DNA from: Microbacteriaceae bacterium VKM Ac-2854
Lineage (GTDB): Bacteria; Actinomycetota; Actinomycetes; Actinomycetales; Microbacteriaceae
DNA: 64,000 nt
Reading direction: 5' to 3'
Assembly (NCBI GenBank): GCA_013205085.1
Contig: JABMLH010000002.1
Location: 3,425-67,424, forward strand
Both the position numbers and the translations under genes were made by a program. The notes below the pieces were generated by a model. It searched no databases. It saw only the letters and a list, made by a program, of their open reading frames with translations, and was not told the origin of the DNA. Shown piece after piece: positions 22,330 to 31,262 of the stretch; position 1 is the first letter of the stretch; every line of letters starts with the position of its first letter.

Positions 22330-23868
22330 GTGGGCCGCTACCGCAACCCGATCCTGCCCGGATGCCATCCCGATCCGAGCCTCTGCCGCGTCGGCGACGC
22401 GTTCTACCTGGTGACGTCGACGTTCGAATACCTGCCGGGCCTGCCGGTGCACCGCTCGACGAACCTGGTGGATTGGGCTCCGGTCGGCCACGCGATCCAT
22501 CGGCCGGATCAGCTGTCGCTCGCCGGGCTGCCGTCCTCACGCGGGTTGTTCGCGCCGACGATCCGGCACGACGGCGAACGGTTCCTGGTGGTCTGCACGG
22601 TGGTCGGTCCGGATGACGGCACCTGGTCGGGGCGCTCCGGGCACTTCGTCGTCACGGCGACGGATGCGGCCGGGCCGTGGAGCGATCCGGTCTGGATCGA
22701 GGGCGTCGGCGGCATCGATCCGTCGCTCACGCTCGACGGCGAGCGGCTCTGGCTGTGTTGGACGCAGCAGCGCGCGGAGCGGGCGTGGGCTGGTCAGACG
22801 GACGTGCTGCTGACCGAGCTCGATCCGGGGACGCTGCAGCCGCTGCGGGAGCCGGTCGCGATCTGGGGCGGGGCGATGATCGGCGCGGTCTGGGCCGAGG
22901 GGCCGCACATCCTGCCCCGGCCCGGCGGTGGCTGGCTGCTCGTTGCGGCCGAGGGCGGAACGTCGCGCGAGCACGCGGTCTGCGTCGCGTACGCCGAGAC
23001 GATCACCGGGCCGTACTACGGCGACCCGGGCAATCCGCGGCTCAGCCACCGCGACCTCGGCGGCACGGCCTCGATCGCGGCCGTCGGGCACGCGGACCTC
23101 GTCGAGGACACGGCCGGCCGCAGCTGGGCGACCGTGCTCGCCACGCAGCTCGACGGCGGCGCCGACGGCCTGCTCGGTCGCCAGACGCACCTCGTGCCCG
23201 TGGCCTGGGAGCAGCGTCGGCCGGTGTTCGCGCCCGGCGACGGCCGGGTGCGCGCCGTGGTGGACGCGGAGGGGGTGCCGGATCAGCGCGCCGCGTCGGA
23301 GGTGTTCGAGGACGCCTTCGACGCTGCGCCGCTCGAGTTCGGTTGGACGGGCGTCGCGCGGCAGCCGAGTGCGTTCGCCCAGGCGGGCGGCGGGCGGTTG
23401 CTCCTGCACGCCGGCGCCGAGCCGACGTCGACGGGTCCGCAGTCGTTCCTGGGTCGGCGGCTACCGGCATCCGACACCGACGTCGAGGCCGTGGTCGGGG
23501 TGGGCGCGACTGCGCTCCGCGGCGGGCTGCTGCTGCGCAGCAGCGAGACCGCGCAGCTCGAGTTCAGCGTCGATGCCACGGGCACCGTGCGCTGCCAGCT
23601 GACGGCGGCCGGCGTCCGATCGGAACTCGGAGCGATCACGGCGGATGCGGCGCGCGTGCGGCTCCGCCTCGAGATCCGCGGGTTGCGCGCTCGCGCCTTC
23701 GCCGACGGAGCGTTCGTCGCCGAGGCCGAGCTCGACGCCCTCGTGCCCGACCCGGGGACCGGCTTCGTCGGCGCCTGGATCGGCGTCGTCGCGGTCGGAA
23801 CGGCGGGCACCGTCAAGGTCGACTCCGTCACGCTCACGGCGGAGGTCGCAGGAACGACGAGCCGCTGA
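22330..23868 (+). CDS. Glycoside hydrolase family 43 (beta-xylosidase / arabinofuranosidase)
   Basis: 512-residue intracellular enzyme. The five-bladed propeller carries the expected acidic triad: D15 in HPDPS (general base), D130 in GIDPSL, and E190 in WAEGPH (general acid). The C-terminal part (about 320-512) is the beta-sandwich domain common in GH43 xylosidases (GH43_C2-like). The GTG at 22330 is chosen because AAGGAG (22319-22324) lies 5 nt ahead; a GTG at 22324 overlaps that site. It is coupled to the LacI gene. Substrate most likely xylo-oligosaccharides or arabinosyl side chains. Confidence 0.93.
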   Translation: MGRYRNPILPGCHPDPSLCRVGDAFYLVTSTFEYLPGLPVHRSTNLVDWAPVGHAIHRPDQLSLAGLPSSRGLFAPTIRHDGERFLVVCTVVGPDDGTWSGRSGHFVVTATDAAGPWSDPVWIEGVGGIDPSLTLDGERLWLCWTQQRAERAWAGQTDVLLTELDPGTLQPLREPVAIWGGAMIGAVWAEGPHILPRPGGGWLLVAAEGGTSREHAVCVAYAETITGPYYGDPGNPRLSHRDLGGTASIAAVGHADLVEDTAGRSWATVLATQLDGGADGLLGRQTHLVPVAWEQRRPVFAPGDGRVRAVVDAEGVPDQRAASEVFEDAFDAAPLEFGWTGVARQPSAFAQAGGGRLLLHAGAEPTSTGPQSFLGRRLPASDTDVEAVVGVGATALRGGLLLRSSETAQLEFSVDATGTVRCQLTAAGVRSELGAITADAARVRLRLEIRGLRARAFADGAFVAEAELDALVPDPGTGFVGAWIGVVAVGTAGTVKVDSVTLTAEVAGTTSR

Positions 23869-23877
23869 GCAGCACCA

Positions 23878-23924
23878 AAGGGTTGTCACTTTGTCGGTCG
23901 GTTACCGACAAAGTGACAACCCTT
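23878..23924. repeat. Perfect palindrome of the GGGTTGTCAC family
   Basis: Two perfectly complementary 21-bp arms (23878-23898 and 23904-23924) that contain GGGTTGTCACTTTGTCGG, with a 5-base loop CGGTT. It lies between the convergent GH43 and pheT genes, so it can work as a terminator in both directions. The core of about 18 bp is the same as in the copy at 15616-15672. This is the right border of the carbohydrate locus. Confidence 0.9.
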
Positions 23925-23931
23925 CTGAGAG

Positions 23932-26463
23932 CTACTCGCGGAGCGTGGCGCCGAAGCGCTCGGCGGCGACCGCGACGCCGGCCAGCTTGGCGGCGGAGGC
24001 CTCGGCGGCGGTCAGCGTGCGATCGGGCGCGCGGAAGCGCAACGCGAAGGTGAGCGACTTCGTGCCGGGCTCGAGCCCCGTGCCGCGGTAGTCGTCGACC
24101 AGGCGGATGCTCTCCAGCAGCTCCCCGGCGCCCTCCGTCACGGCCGCGCCGACCGCGCCGGCCACCGCGTCGGCGGGCAGCACCAGGGAGAGATCCTGCG
24201 TCGCGGCGGGGTACGTGCCGACGGCCTCGGCCACGGTGATCGTGCCGGCGGCGGCGATCACCGCATCCAGGTCCAGTTCGACGGCGGCCACAACACGTGG
24301 CAGATCCAGCTCCAGCGCGAGGGCGGGCAGCAGCTCACCGGCGTAGCCGATCACGGCGTCGCCGATCAGCAGCTCGGCCGTGCGACCCGGGTGGAACGCC
24401 TGGTGCGTGCCCTGGCGCACCGCGATCGCAACGCCCGAGCCGAGCTCGATCTCGCGGACCACGTCCAGCGCATCCTGCCAGCCGTATTCACGGGCGGCGA
24501 CGCCGGGCTGACGATCGACGGCCGAGCCCAGCAGCAGCGCGCCGACGTGCAGCGGCTGCGGCGGGATGCCGTCGTTCAGCGCGCGCTCCACCTCGGCCGA
24601 CGGCCGCTGGGCGCCGAGCGGCACGGTCGCGGAGCCGTACTCGCGGCCGGTCTCGGGTCGGAACGTCGCTCCGATCTCGAAGATCGCGAGGTCGACGAGT
24701 CCACGTGACCGATTGCGCTGGGCGATCTGCACCAGGCCCGGCAGCACGGAGGTGCGCAGGTTCCCGGCGGTCGCGTCCAGCGGGTTCGCGAGCACGACCT
24801 GCTGCAGCGGCTCGCCGGAGGCGGAGCCGAACAGGTCGTTCGTCGCGCGCGGCAGGAACGGGTACGAGAGCACCTCGACGTTGCCGGCGGCGGCGAGCGC
24901 ATCCGCCACCGAGCGGCGCACCTTCTGCCCGGTGGTCAGCCCGCGGCCGGGCGGCGCGACGGGCAGGATCGACGGGATGCGGTCGTAGCCGGTGATCCGG
25001 GCGACCTCCTCCGCGAGGGTCCACTTGTCGGTGAGGTCGGGACGCCAGCTCGGCGGGGTCGCGACGAGCCCGTCGGGACCGTCGTCGAGAGCGGCACCGA
25101 TCTCGACGAGCGAGGAGCGGATCTCCTCGGCGGTGTACTCCACGCCGATCACGCCGGAGACGAAGCCGTCGGGCACCACGATCGATGCGGCGGCGGTACT
25201 GGTGTCGAGCACCGAGCCCAGCGCATCCGCTTCTCCCCCGGCCAGGTCGACCAGCAGCTGCGCGGCACGCGCCGCGGCGACCGGTGCGACCGCCGGGTCG
25301 ACGCCGCGCTCGAAGCGACGCGACGCCTCGCTGGGCAGCTTGTGCCGACGGGCGCTGCGGGCGATCGACACGGGGTCGAAGTTCGCCGCCTCGATGAGCA
25401 CGTCGCGGGTCGTGTCGCCGAACTCCGTCCGGGCGCCGCCCATCACCCCGGCGATGCCGATGGGGCCGCCGTCGTCAGTGATCAAGAGGTCTTCGGGATG
25501 GAGCTTGCGCACCTGGCCGTCGAGCGTCTCGATCGTTTCGCCGGCAGCGGCACGGCGCACCACGATGCCGCCCTGCAGGGTGTTCAGGTCGTAGGCGTGC
25601 AGCGGCTGACCCAGTTCGAGCATCACGTAGTTGGTGATGTCGACTGCGAGCGAGATCGAGCGGATGCCCGCGAGGCGCAGTCGCGCCGTCATCCAGGGCG
25701 GGGTCGGGCGCGAGGCGTCGACACCGCGTACAACGCGGGTGACGAACACCGAGGAGCCGACGCGATCGCGGATGGGAGCGTCATCGGCCACCCGCACGGC
25801 GAACTCCGGGGCGTCGGCGGACCGGGCGGGGACGACGACCGACGCGGCGGGATCGTGGAACACCGCACCGGTCGCGTGGGCGTACTCGCGCGCGACGCCG
25901 CGCACGCTGAAGGCGTAGCCCCGGTCTGGCGTGACGTTGATCTCGACCGCCGCGTCGTCCAGGCCCAGCAGCGTGATCGCATCCGTGCCGGGCTCCGGGT
26001 CCAGCCCGAGCGAAGCCAGCCGCAGGATGCCGTCGTGCTCCTCGCCGAGGCCCAGCTCGCGGGTCGACGCGATCATGCCGTCCGAGACGTGACCGTAGGT
26101 CTTGCGCGCCGAGATCGGGAACGGGCCGGGCAGCACGGCTCCGGGCAGTGACACCACGACCTTGTCGCCGGCGACGAAGTTGTGCGCGCCGCAGACGATG
26201 CCGCGGACATCAGCGCCACCATCCGCCGCGGTCTCGCCCTCGGGCGCGACGCGGACCTGGCACCAGTTGATCGTCTTGCCGTTCGTCTGCGGCTCGGGAT
26301 CGAGCGAGAGCACCTGCCCGACCACGACCGGGCCGGTGACCTCGAAGCGGTGGATGTCCTCCTCCTCGAAGCCGACCTTGACCAGCGCCTCGTGCACGCT
26401 CTCGGGCGTCGAACCCGGCTCGAGCTCGACGAACTCGCCGAGCCAGCTCAGCGGAATCCGCAT
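23932..26463 (-). CDS. pheT: Phenylalanyl-tRNA synthetase beta subunit
   Basis: Beta subunit of the alpha2-beta2 synthetase that charges tRNA-Phe. The 843-residue protein shows the tRNA-binding EMAP-like domain after residue 40 (CQVRVAPEG to KVVVSLPGAVL), the B3/B4 editing region, B5 domain, a catalytic-like core, and a C-terminal anticodon-binding domain (YPAATQDLSLVLPADA to end). Length is normal. The ATG overlaps the pheS stop by one base (TGATG), so expression is coupled. Confidence 0.98.
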   Translation of the reverse strand: MRIPLSWLGEFVELEPGSTPESVHEALVKVGFEEEDIHRFEVTGPVVVGQVLSLDPEPQTNGKTINWCQVRVAPEGETAADGGADVRGIVCGAHNFVAGDKVVVSLPGAVLPGPFPISARKTYGHVSDGMIASTRELGLGEEHDGILRLASLGLDPEPGTDAITLLGLDDAAVEINVTPDRGYAFSVRGVAREYAHATGAVFHDPAASVVVPARSADAPEFAVRVADDAPIRDRVGSSVFVTRVVRGVDASRPTPPWMTARLRLAGIRSISLAVDITNYVMLELGQPLHAYDLNTLQGGIVVRRAAAGETIETLDGQVRKLHPEDLLITDDGGPIGIAGVMGGARTEFGDTTRDVLIEAANFDPVSIARSARRHKLPSEASRRFERGVDPAVAPVAAARAAQLLVDLAGGEADALGSVLDTSTAAASIVVPDGFVSGVIGVEYTAEEIRSSLVEIGAALDDGPDGLVATPPSWRPDLTDKWTLAEEVARITGYDRIPSILPVAPPGRGLTTGQKVRRSVADALAAAGNVEVLSYPFLPRATNDLFGSASGEPLQQVVLANPLDATAGNLRTSVLPGLVQIAQRNRSRGLVDLAIFEIGATFRPETGREYGSATVPLGAQRPSAEVERALNDGIPPQPLHVGALLLGSAVDRQPGVAAREYGWQDALDVVREIELGSGVAIAVRQGTHQAFHPGRTAELLIGDAVIGYAGELLPALALELDLPRVVAAVELDLDAVIAAAGTITVAEAVGTYPAATQDLSLVLPADAVAGAVGAAVTEGAGELLESIRLVDDYRGTGLEPGTKSLTFALRFRAPDRTLTAAEASAAKLAGVAVAAERFGATLRE

Positions 26464-27503
26464 CAGACCACCATCCCGTACTGCCGGCTGAAGCGGACGT
26501 CGCCCTCAACCATGTCGTGCATGTCCTTGACGTCGTTGCGGAACATCAGCGTCCGCTCGATGCCCATTCCGAACGCGAAACCGGAATACTCCTCCGGGTC
26601 GATGCCCGCCGCGCGCAGCACATTGGGGTTGATCATTCCGCAGCCGCCCCACTCGATCCACCGGGCGCCGCCGCTGAAGGTGGGGTGCCAGATGTCCAGC
26701 TCGGCGCTGGGTTCGGTGAACGGGAAGTAGTTCGGGCGCAGGCGGATCTTCGCGCCCTCGCCGAACATGATCCGGGCGACGTGCTCGAGGGTGCCGCGCA
26801 GGTGCGCCATGGTCAGGCCCTTGTCGACGGCGAGGCCCTCGAACTGCGTGAAGACGGGGGTGTGCGTCGCGTCGAGCTCGTCGGTGCGGTACACCCGACC
26901 CGGAGCGAGGATGTAGATCGGCGGGGTGCGCTCGAGCATCGAGCGGATCTGCACCGGCGAGGTGTGCGTGCGCAGCACCAGGTGCGACGAGACCGGCTCG
27001 ACGAAGAAGGTGTCCTGCATCGCGCGGGCCGGGTGGTCCTCGTCGAAGTTCAGTGCATCGAAGTTGAACCACTCGTTCTCGAGCTCGGGCCCCTCCGCGA
27101 TCTCCCAGCCCATGCCGACGAAGACATCGGCGACGTGCTCCTGCAGCAGCGAGAGCGGGTGCCGCGCTCCGACGCGGCGGAAGCTCGCGCCCGCGGTGAC
27201 ATCGACCGTCTCGGCGGCGAGCTGCGCGCCCTCTTCGGCGGCGACGATCTCGGCCTCGCGGGCGGCGAACGCATCCGTGACGCTCTTGCGCGCCTGGCCG
27301 ACCAGCTTGCCGGCGGCGGCCTTGTACTCGGGCGGCACGCTGCGCATCTGCGCGTTGAGCCTGGCGAGGGGCGAGCCCTCGGCGGCGTGGGCGGATCGGG
27401 CCGCCTTCAGCGCCGTGGAATCGGCGGCGGCGGCGATCGCCGCGAGCGCTTCGCCGACGGCCGCGGCGACGACCTCTTCGGAGATGGGGTTGCTGTCAGA
27501 CAC
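26463..27503 (-). CDS. pheS: Phenylalanyl-tRNA synthetase alpha subunit
   Basis: Catalytic alpha subunit, class II synthetase. An N-terminal coiled coil (about 1-90) precedes the core with the conserved segments HPLSLLQEH, RTHTSPVQIR (motif 2 region) and GFAFGMGIERT (motif 3). I choose the GTG at 27503 (346 residues): a TAGGAT box (27512-27517) ends 8 nt before it, consistent with a leaderless mRNA, while an in-frame start 9 bp upstream would fall on the -10 box edge. The gene for glutamate permease D ends 139 bp downstream of the pheS start side. Confidence 0.97.
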   Translation of the reverse strand: MSDSNPISEEVVAAAVGEALAAIAAAADSTALKAARSAHAAEGSPLARLNAQMRSVPPEYKAAAGKLVGQARKSVTDAFAAREAEIVAAEEGAQLAAETVDVTAGASFRRVGARHPLSLLQEHVADVFVGMGWEIAEGPELENEWFNFDALNFDEDHPARAMQDTFFVEPVSSHLVLRTHTSPVQIRSMLERTPPIYILAPGRVYRTDELDATHTPVFTQFEGLAVDKGLTMAHLRGTLEHVARIMFGEGAKIRLRPNYFPFTEPSAELDIWHPTFSGGARWIEWGGCGMINPNVLRAAGIDPEEYSGFAFGMGIERTLMFRNDVKDMHDMVEGDVRFSRQYGMVV

Positions 27504-27570
27504 GAGAAGCAATCCTATCGGGGGCGCTTCATCCGGATACGCGAAAGACCCGGGCGCGCGGAAACGGCGA

Positions 27571-27634
27571 AGCCCGGGTTGTCACGCCGCGTCCATCCGG
27601 AGCCGGATACGGACGGAACGTGACAACCCGGGCT
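27571..27634. repeat. Palindrome of the GGGTTGTCAC family beside pheS
   Basis: A 64-bp inverted repeat with perfect 16-bp outer arms (AGCCCGGGTTGTCACG and its complement) and a further inner pair around CCGGAGCCGG. It shares GGGTTGTCAC with the other copies but differs in the centre. It lies 8 bp downstream of the gluD stop and before the pheS start, so it could end the glu transcript. Confidence 0.85.
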
Positions 27635-27642
27635 GGGGCGCG

Positions 27643-28512
27643 TTACTCCTGCTTGGCGATGAGCTCCGTATCCGTGCCGACGCGCTCGGCCGGGTGGTGG
27701 ACCACCTTCGGCGAACGGTTGATCCGGATCTCGGTCCACTTCGCGATGCCCGAGAGCAGCAGGCAGATGCCGATGTACACGGCGCTGATCACGATGGCGA
27801 CCGGGATGTACGGCAGGCCGAACTGCAGCTGACCACCGAGCAGCTTGGCGAAGTAGAGCAGCTCGTCGTAGGTGATGATCGAGCCGAGCGCCGTGTCCTT
27901 GAGGGTGACGACGAGCTGGGCGATGATCACCGGCAGCATCGCCCGGATCGCCTGCGGATACAGGATGAGCCGCATCACGCCGGACTTGCGCAGACCGATC
28001 GCGTAGCCGGCCTCCTTCTGCCCGGACGGCAGCGACTCGATGCCGGCACGGAACACCTCCGCGAGCACGGAGCCGTTGTACAGCGTCAGCGCGATGACCA
28101 CCGCGAGCCACGGCGTCATCGAGATTCCGATGGTCGGGAAACCGTAGTAGAGGAACATCATCAGCACCAGCACCGGGATCGCCCGGAACAGCTCGATGAT
28201 GAGCGTGAACGGAACGCTGACCCACTTGTGGTCCGACAGCCGGCCGACGGAGAGCACGAACCCGAAGACGAGGCTCAGCACGCCCGCCGCCGCGAAGGCG
28301 CTCAGGGTGTTGCCGAGGGCCGCGAAGATCTGCTGCCAGATCACTGTCAGCCGGAACGGCAGCCACTTGTTGGCGTCGAACTGCCCGGTCACGTACATCC
28401 GGTAGACGATGAAACCGATGATGCCGGCGACCACCAGGGTGACCAGCACGCCGAGGACGGCGTTGCGGGCACGGGCCTTGGGGCCTGGGTTGTCGAAGAG
28501 GACGGAACTCAT
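27643..28512 (-). CDS. gluD: Glutamate-type ABC transporter permease D
   Basis: 289-residue inner-membrane permease of a polar amino acid importer (HisM-like family). It has a soluble N-terminus, five or so transmembrane helices and the EAA-like loop GQKEAGYAIGLRKSGVMRLILYPQA. The order ATPase - binding protein - permease - permease and the sequences match the gluABCD system of corynebacteria. The ATG at 28512 overlaps the gluC stop (ATGA). Confidence 0.88.
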   Translation of the reverse strand: MSSVLFDNPGPKARARNAVLGVLVTLVVAGIIGFIVYRMYVTGQFDANKWLPFRLTVIWQQIFAALGNTLSAFAAAGVLSLVFGFVLSVGRLSDHKWVSVPFTLIIELFRAIPVLVLMMFLYYGFPTIGISMTPWLAVVIALTLYNGSVLAEVFRAGIESLPSGQKEAGYAIGLRKSGVMRLILYPQAIRAMLPVIIAQLVVTLKDTALGSIITYDELLYFAKLLGGQLQFGLPYIPVAIVISAVYIGICLLLSGIAKWTEIRINRSPKVVHHPAERVGTDTELIAKQE

Positions 28513-29156
28513 CGCACGACCTTCCACTTGAACTCGAACCAGCGCTGGATCAGCGACAGGATGGCGACGAGTGCGACGAAGATGATGGCCGTCCACAGCA
28601 GGACGACGAGGACGGGCTCACCGTTCTCGGCGAGGGTGGCGCGAACGGAGGCGGCCTCCGCGACGGAGAAGCCGACCGCGACCGTCGTGTTCTTCAGCAG
28701 CGCGATCAGAACGCTCATCAGCGGCGGGATGACCGAGCGGACCGCCTGCGGCAGGATCACCGCGGTCATCGTCTGGCCGAAGTTCAGCCCGATCGCCCGA
28801 GCGGCCTCGGCCTGGCCGATCGGCACGGTGTTGATCCCCGAGCGCAACACCTCGGCGACGTAGGTCGCCGTGTAGACGCTGAGCGCGCAGATCGCCAGCA
28901 CGGTGAAGTTGAGTTCCGGGAGCCCGAGCTTGGGGTAGCCGAGGGCGAAGAAGAACATGATCAACGTCAGCGGCGTATTACGCACCGTGTTGACGTAGAT
29001 GGCACCGAAGACGCGCGCGACCGGGATGGGCGAGACACGCATGGCGCCCACGATCAGTCCGATGATCAGAGCGAAAACGAGGGACACCGAGAAGAGCAGC
29101 AGCGTGTTGCCGAAGCCCGCAGCGAAGATGTCGAGATTGTTCAGGAGGGTGTCCAT
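28509..29156 (-). CDS. gluC: Glutamate-type ABC transporter permease C
   Basis: 215-residue inner-membrane permease. EAA-like loop GQAEAARAIGLNFGQTMTAVILPQA lies at about 124-148, and five transmembrane helices are predicted. Coupled to gluD by a 4-bp overlap. A strong stem-loop (29201-29228) separates it from gluB and may lower permease expression relative to the binding protein. Confidence 0.9.
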   Translation of the reverse strand: MDTLLNNLDIFAAGFGNTLLLFSVSLVFALIIGLIVGAMRVSPIPVARVFGAIYVNTVRNTPLTLIMFFFALGYPKLGLPELNFTVLAICALSVYTATYVAEVLRSGINTVPIGQAEAARAIGLNFGQTMTAVILPQAVRSVIPPLMSVLIALLKNTTVAVGFSVAEAASVRATLAENGEPVLVVLLWTAIIFVALVAILSLIQRWFEFKWKVVR

Positions 29157-29200
29157 GCCTCGATCACTCCTTTCTCATGGAAACGAACGCGAACGAAGAC

Positions 29201-29228
29201 GGGCGGCCCGGTCGAAACCGGGCCGCCC
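29201..29228 (-). terminator. Stem-loop between gluB and gluC
   Basis: A perfect 12-bp GC-rich stem (GGGCGGCCCGGT / ACCGGGCCGCCC) with a 4-base loop, located after the gluB stop and before gluC. There is no run of T. Such intergenic hairpins usually stabilise the upstream message and partly terminate, giving more binding protein than permease. Confidence 0.7.
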
Positions 29229-29237
29229 GCATTCGGC

Positions 29238-30146
29238 TTACTGGTAGTCGTCGACCTCGGGCTGAGTCGCCTCGGTGCCGGAGAGGCCCAGGGTGCCGTC
29301 GTAGATGTCCTGCCAGGTGTCGCCACCCTCGGTGAAGACGGTGTTGAAGTAGTGACGCAGCGCCGCGTCGGCGAGGGGCACGCCCACGCCGTAGTTCTCG
29401 GTGCTGAACGCGTCGCCGACGACCTTCAGGGCGTCGGGCTGCTGCGAGGCGTAGCCCAGCAGGATCGCGCCGTCCGTGGTGACCACGTCGTTCGTGCCGT
29501 CGAGCAGACCCGAGACGCAGAGCGAGTAGGTGTCGTTCGAGACGGTGGGAACCTCGGGGTACTCGGTCTGGATGCGCTGCAGCGGCGTGGAGCCCGCGGC
29601 CGAGCACACGGTGGTGTCGGCGTTGAGGTCGTCGACGCTCTTGATGGTGTCGTTGTCCGCCTGGACCAGCAGCTGCTGACCCGTGACGTAGTAGGGGCCC
29701 GAGAAACCGACCTGCGCCTTGCGCGCGTCGGTGATCGAGTAGGTGCCGACGTAGAAGTCGATGTCGCCGTTCACGAGCGCCTGCTCGCGGTTCGCCGACG
29801 GGATCGCCTTGAAGTCGATGTCCTCTTCCGCGACGCCGAGCGAGGCGGCGAGCCACTCCGCGATCTCGATGTCGAAGCCGCTGCGCTCCCCGGTGGTCGG
29901 GTCGAGGTAGCCGAGACCGGGCTGGTCCTCCTTGACACCGATGGTCACGGAACCGTCGGCCTTGATCTTGTCGTAGGTGGGGCTGCCGGTGAGGTCGACC
30001 TCGGTGGCCACCTCGAACGCCGGAGCATCGGCGGCGTCGGTCGCCGCGCCGGAGGCGCCGCCCGTGCTGGCCGTGTCGGCGCAGCCGGTGAGGGCGAGTG
30101 CCGCCGCCGCGAATCCGGCGGTGATGAACATGAGCTTCTTGCGCAT
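29238..30146 (-). CDS. gluB: Glutamate-type binding lipoprotein
   Basis: 302-residue polar amino acid-binding lipoprotein. MRKKLMFITAGFAAAALALTGC is a classical lipoprotein signal with lipobox ALTGC. The mature part has the SBP family 3 features (VTIGVKEDQPGLGY, GFDIEIAEWLAASLG, and a late ADTTVCSAAGST region). It is preceded by gluA and followed, after a hairpin, by the permeases. Substrate glutamate (or aspartate/glutamine) is inferred from similarity of the whole cluster. Confidence 0.9.
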   Translation of the reverse strand: MRKKLMFITAGFAAAALALTGCADTASTGGASGAATDAADAPAFEVATEVDLTGSPTYDKIKADGSVTIGVKEDQPGLGYLDPTTGERSGFDIEIAEWLAASLGVAEEDIDFKAIPSANREQALVNGDIDFYVGTYSITDARKAQVGFSGPYYVTGQQLLVQADNDTIKSVDDLNADTTVCSAAGSTPLQRIQTEYPEVPTVSNDTYSLCVSGLLDGTNDVVTTDGAILLGYASQQPDALKVVGDAFSTENYGVGVPLADAALRHYFNTVFTEGGDTWQDIYDGTLGLSGTEATQPEVDDYQ

Positions 30147-30277
30147 GTCGTCCTTCCTTACGTGATGTGCCCCGAGCCGGGGACTTGAACGTGTCGGGAC
30201 GGATCCCGACCGCCTTCTGGTGGAGGGTGGTCGACCGCGGCGCGGCGCTGTGGTGCCGGAATCGCCGAGGTCGTGAC

Positions 30278-30298
30278 GGGCGCGGCCGAAGCCGCCCC
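30278..30298 (-). terminator. Stem-loop between gluA and gluB
   Basis: GGGCGCGGC / GCCGCCCC with a CGAA tetraloop lies 12 bp after the gluA stop. One base bulges. A second small hairpin, GTCGGGA / TCCCGAC, lies at 30193-30210 in the same 163-bp gap. These may adjust the ratio of ATPase to binding protein. Confidence 0.5.
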
Positions 30299-30309
30299 AC
30301 GGGCGGAAC

Positions 30310-31095
30310 TCAGTGCGTGATGAGCTTGGAGAGGAAGTCCTTGGCGCGATCGGTCTGCGGGTTCGTGAAGAACGACTCCGGGTCCGTGTCCTCGAGGACC
30401 TCGCCGTCGGCCATGAAGACGACGCGGTCCGCGGCCTTGCGGGCGAAGCCCATCTCGTGGGTGACGACGATCATCGTCATACCCTCGCGGGCCAGCTCGG
30501 TCATCACATCGAGCACTTCGTTGATCATCTCCGGGTCCAGGGCCGAGGTGGGCTCGTCGAAGAGCATCACCTTCGGCTTCATCGCCAGGGCGCGGGCGAT
30601 CGCCACACGCTGCTGCTGACCGCCGGAGAGCTGCGCGGGCAGCTTGGCGGCCTGGTGGCCGACGCCGACGCGGTCGAGGAGCTTCTTCGCCTCCGCATCC
30701 GCCTCGGACTTCTTCAGCTTGCGCACCTTCAGCGGGCCGAGCGTGACGTTCTCGAGGATCGTCTTGTGCGCGAAGAGGTTGAACGACTGGAAGACCATGC
30801 CCACCTCGGAACGGAGAGCGGCGAGTCCCTTGCCCTCCTCGGGCAGCTTCTTGCCGTCGATCCGGATCTCGCCCGAGGTGATCGTCTCGAGACGGTTGAT
30901 CGTGCGGCACAGCGTCGACTTGCCGGAACCGGAGGGCCCGAGGACGACGACGACCTCGCCCTTCTTGACGGTGAGGTTGATGTGCTTCAGCGCGTGGAAC
31001 TCGCCGTAGTGCTTCTCGACATTGCTGATGACGACGAGGGGTTCGGCGTCCCGCTTGGCGGGCGAGGAGTTCTCGGCTTGGGGGGCTGCTTCCAT
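30310..31095 (-). CDS. gluA: Glutamate-type ABC transporter ATP-binding protein
   Basis: 261-residue ATPase of the importer. Walker A GPSGSGKST is at 53-61, then Q-loop (VFQSFNLF), signature LSGGQQQR (about 157-164), Walker B VMLFDEPTSALD and switch histidine in VVTHEM. A 19-residue N-terminal tail precedes the family start. A weak promoter, TTGACC (31125-31130) with GATTCT (31104-31109), lies just upstream; its spacing of 15 bases is short. Confidence 0.93.
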   Translation of the reverse strand: MEAAPQAENSSPAKRDAEPLVVISNVEKHYGEFHALKHINLTVKKGEVVVVLGPSGSGKSTLCRTINRLETITSGEIRIDGKKLPEEGKGLAALRSEVGMVFQSFNLFAHKTILENVTLGPLKVRKLKKSEADAEAKKLLDRVGVGHQAAKLPAQLSGGQQQRVAIARALAMKPKVMLFDEPTSALDPEMINEVLDVMTELAREGMTMIVVTHEMGFARKAADRVVFMADGEVLEDTDPESFFTNPQTDRAKDFLSKLITH

Positions 31096-31209
31096 TCCGC
31101 CAGAGAATCACACCCGAATGGGCGGGTCAAATCATGAGTGGTTTCGTAATCAGAGGTTAATATCCGGAGGCGTTGCCCAGGGTGCGCGGCGGAACTGCTG
31201 CTAGCCGAA

Positions 31210-31250
31210 TCGCCCCGGAATCGCGCGGGTGGAGCGCTCCCCCGGGGCGA
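31210..31250 (-). terminator. Possible terminator after the rRNA methyltransferase gene
   Basis: TCGCCCCGG (31210-31218) pairs with CCGGGGCGA (31242-31250); the loop contains the palindrome GGAGCGCTCC. It follows the methyltransferase stop on the minus strand by 12 bp. No T run is seen, as is usual in this GC range. Confidence 0.45.
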
Positions 31251-31262
31251 GAATCGCTCGAA

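Noticed and set aside
12467-23868. Prophage or transposon carrying the sugar genes
   Set aside because: No integrase, transposase, phage genes or target-site duplications were found; only the palindromic repeats mark the borders.
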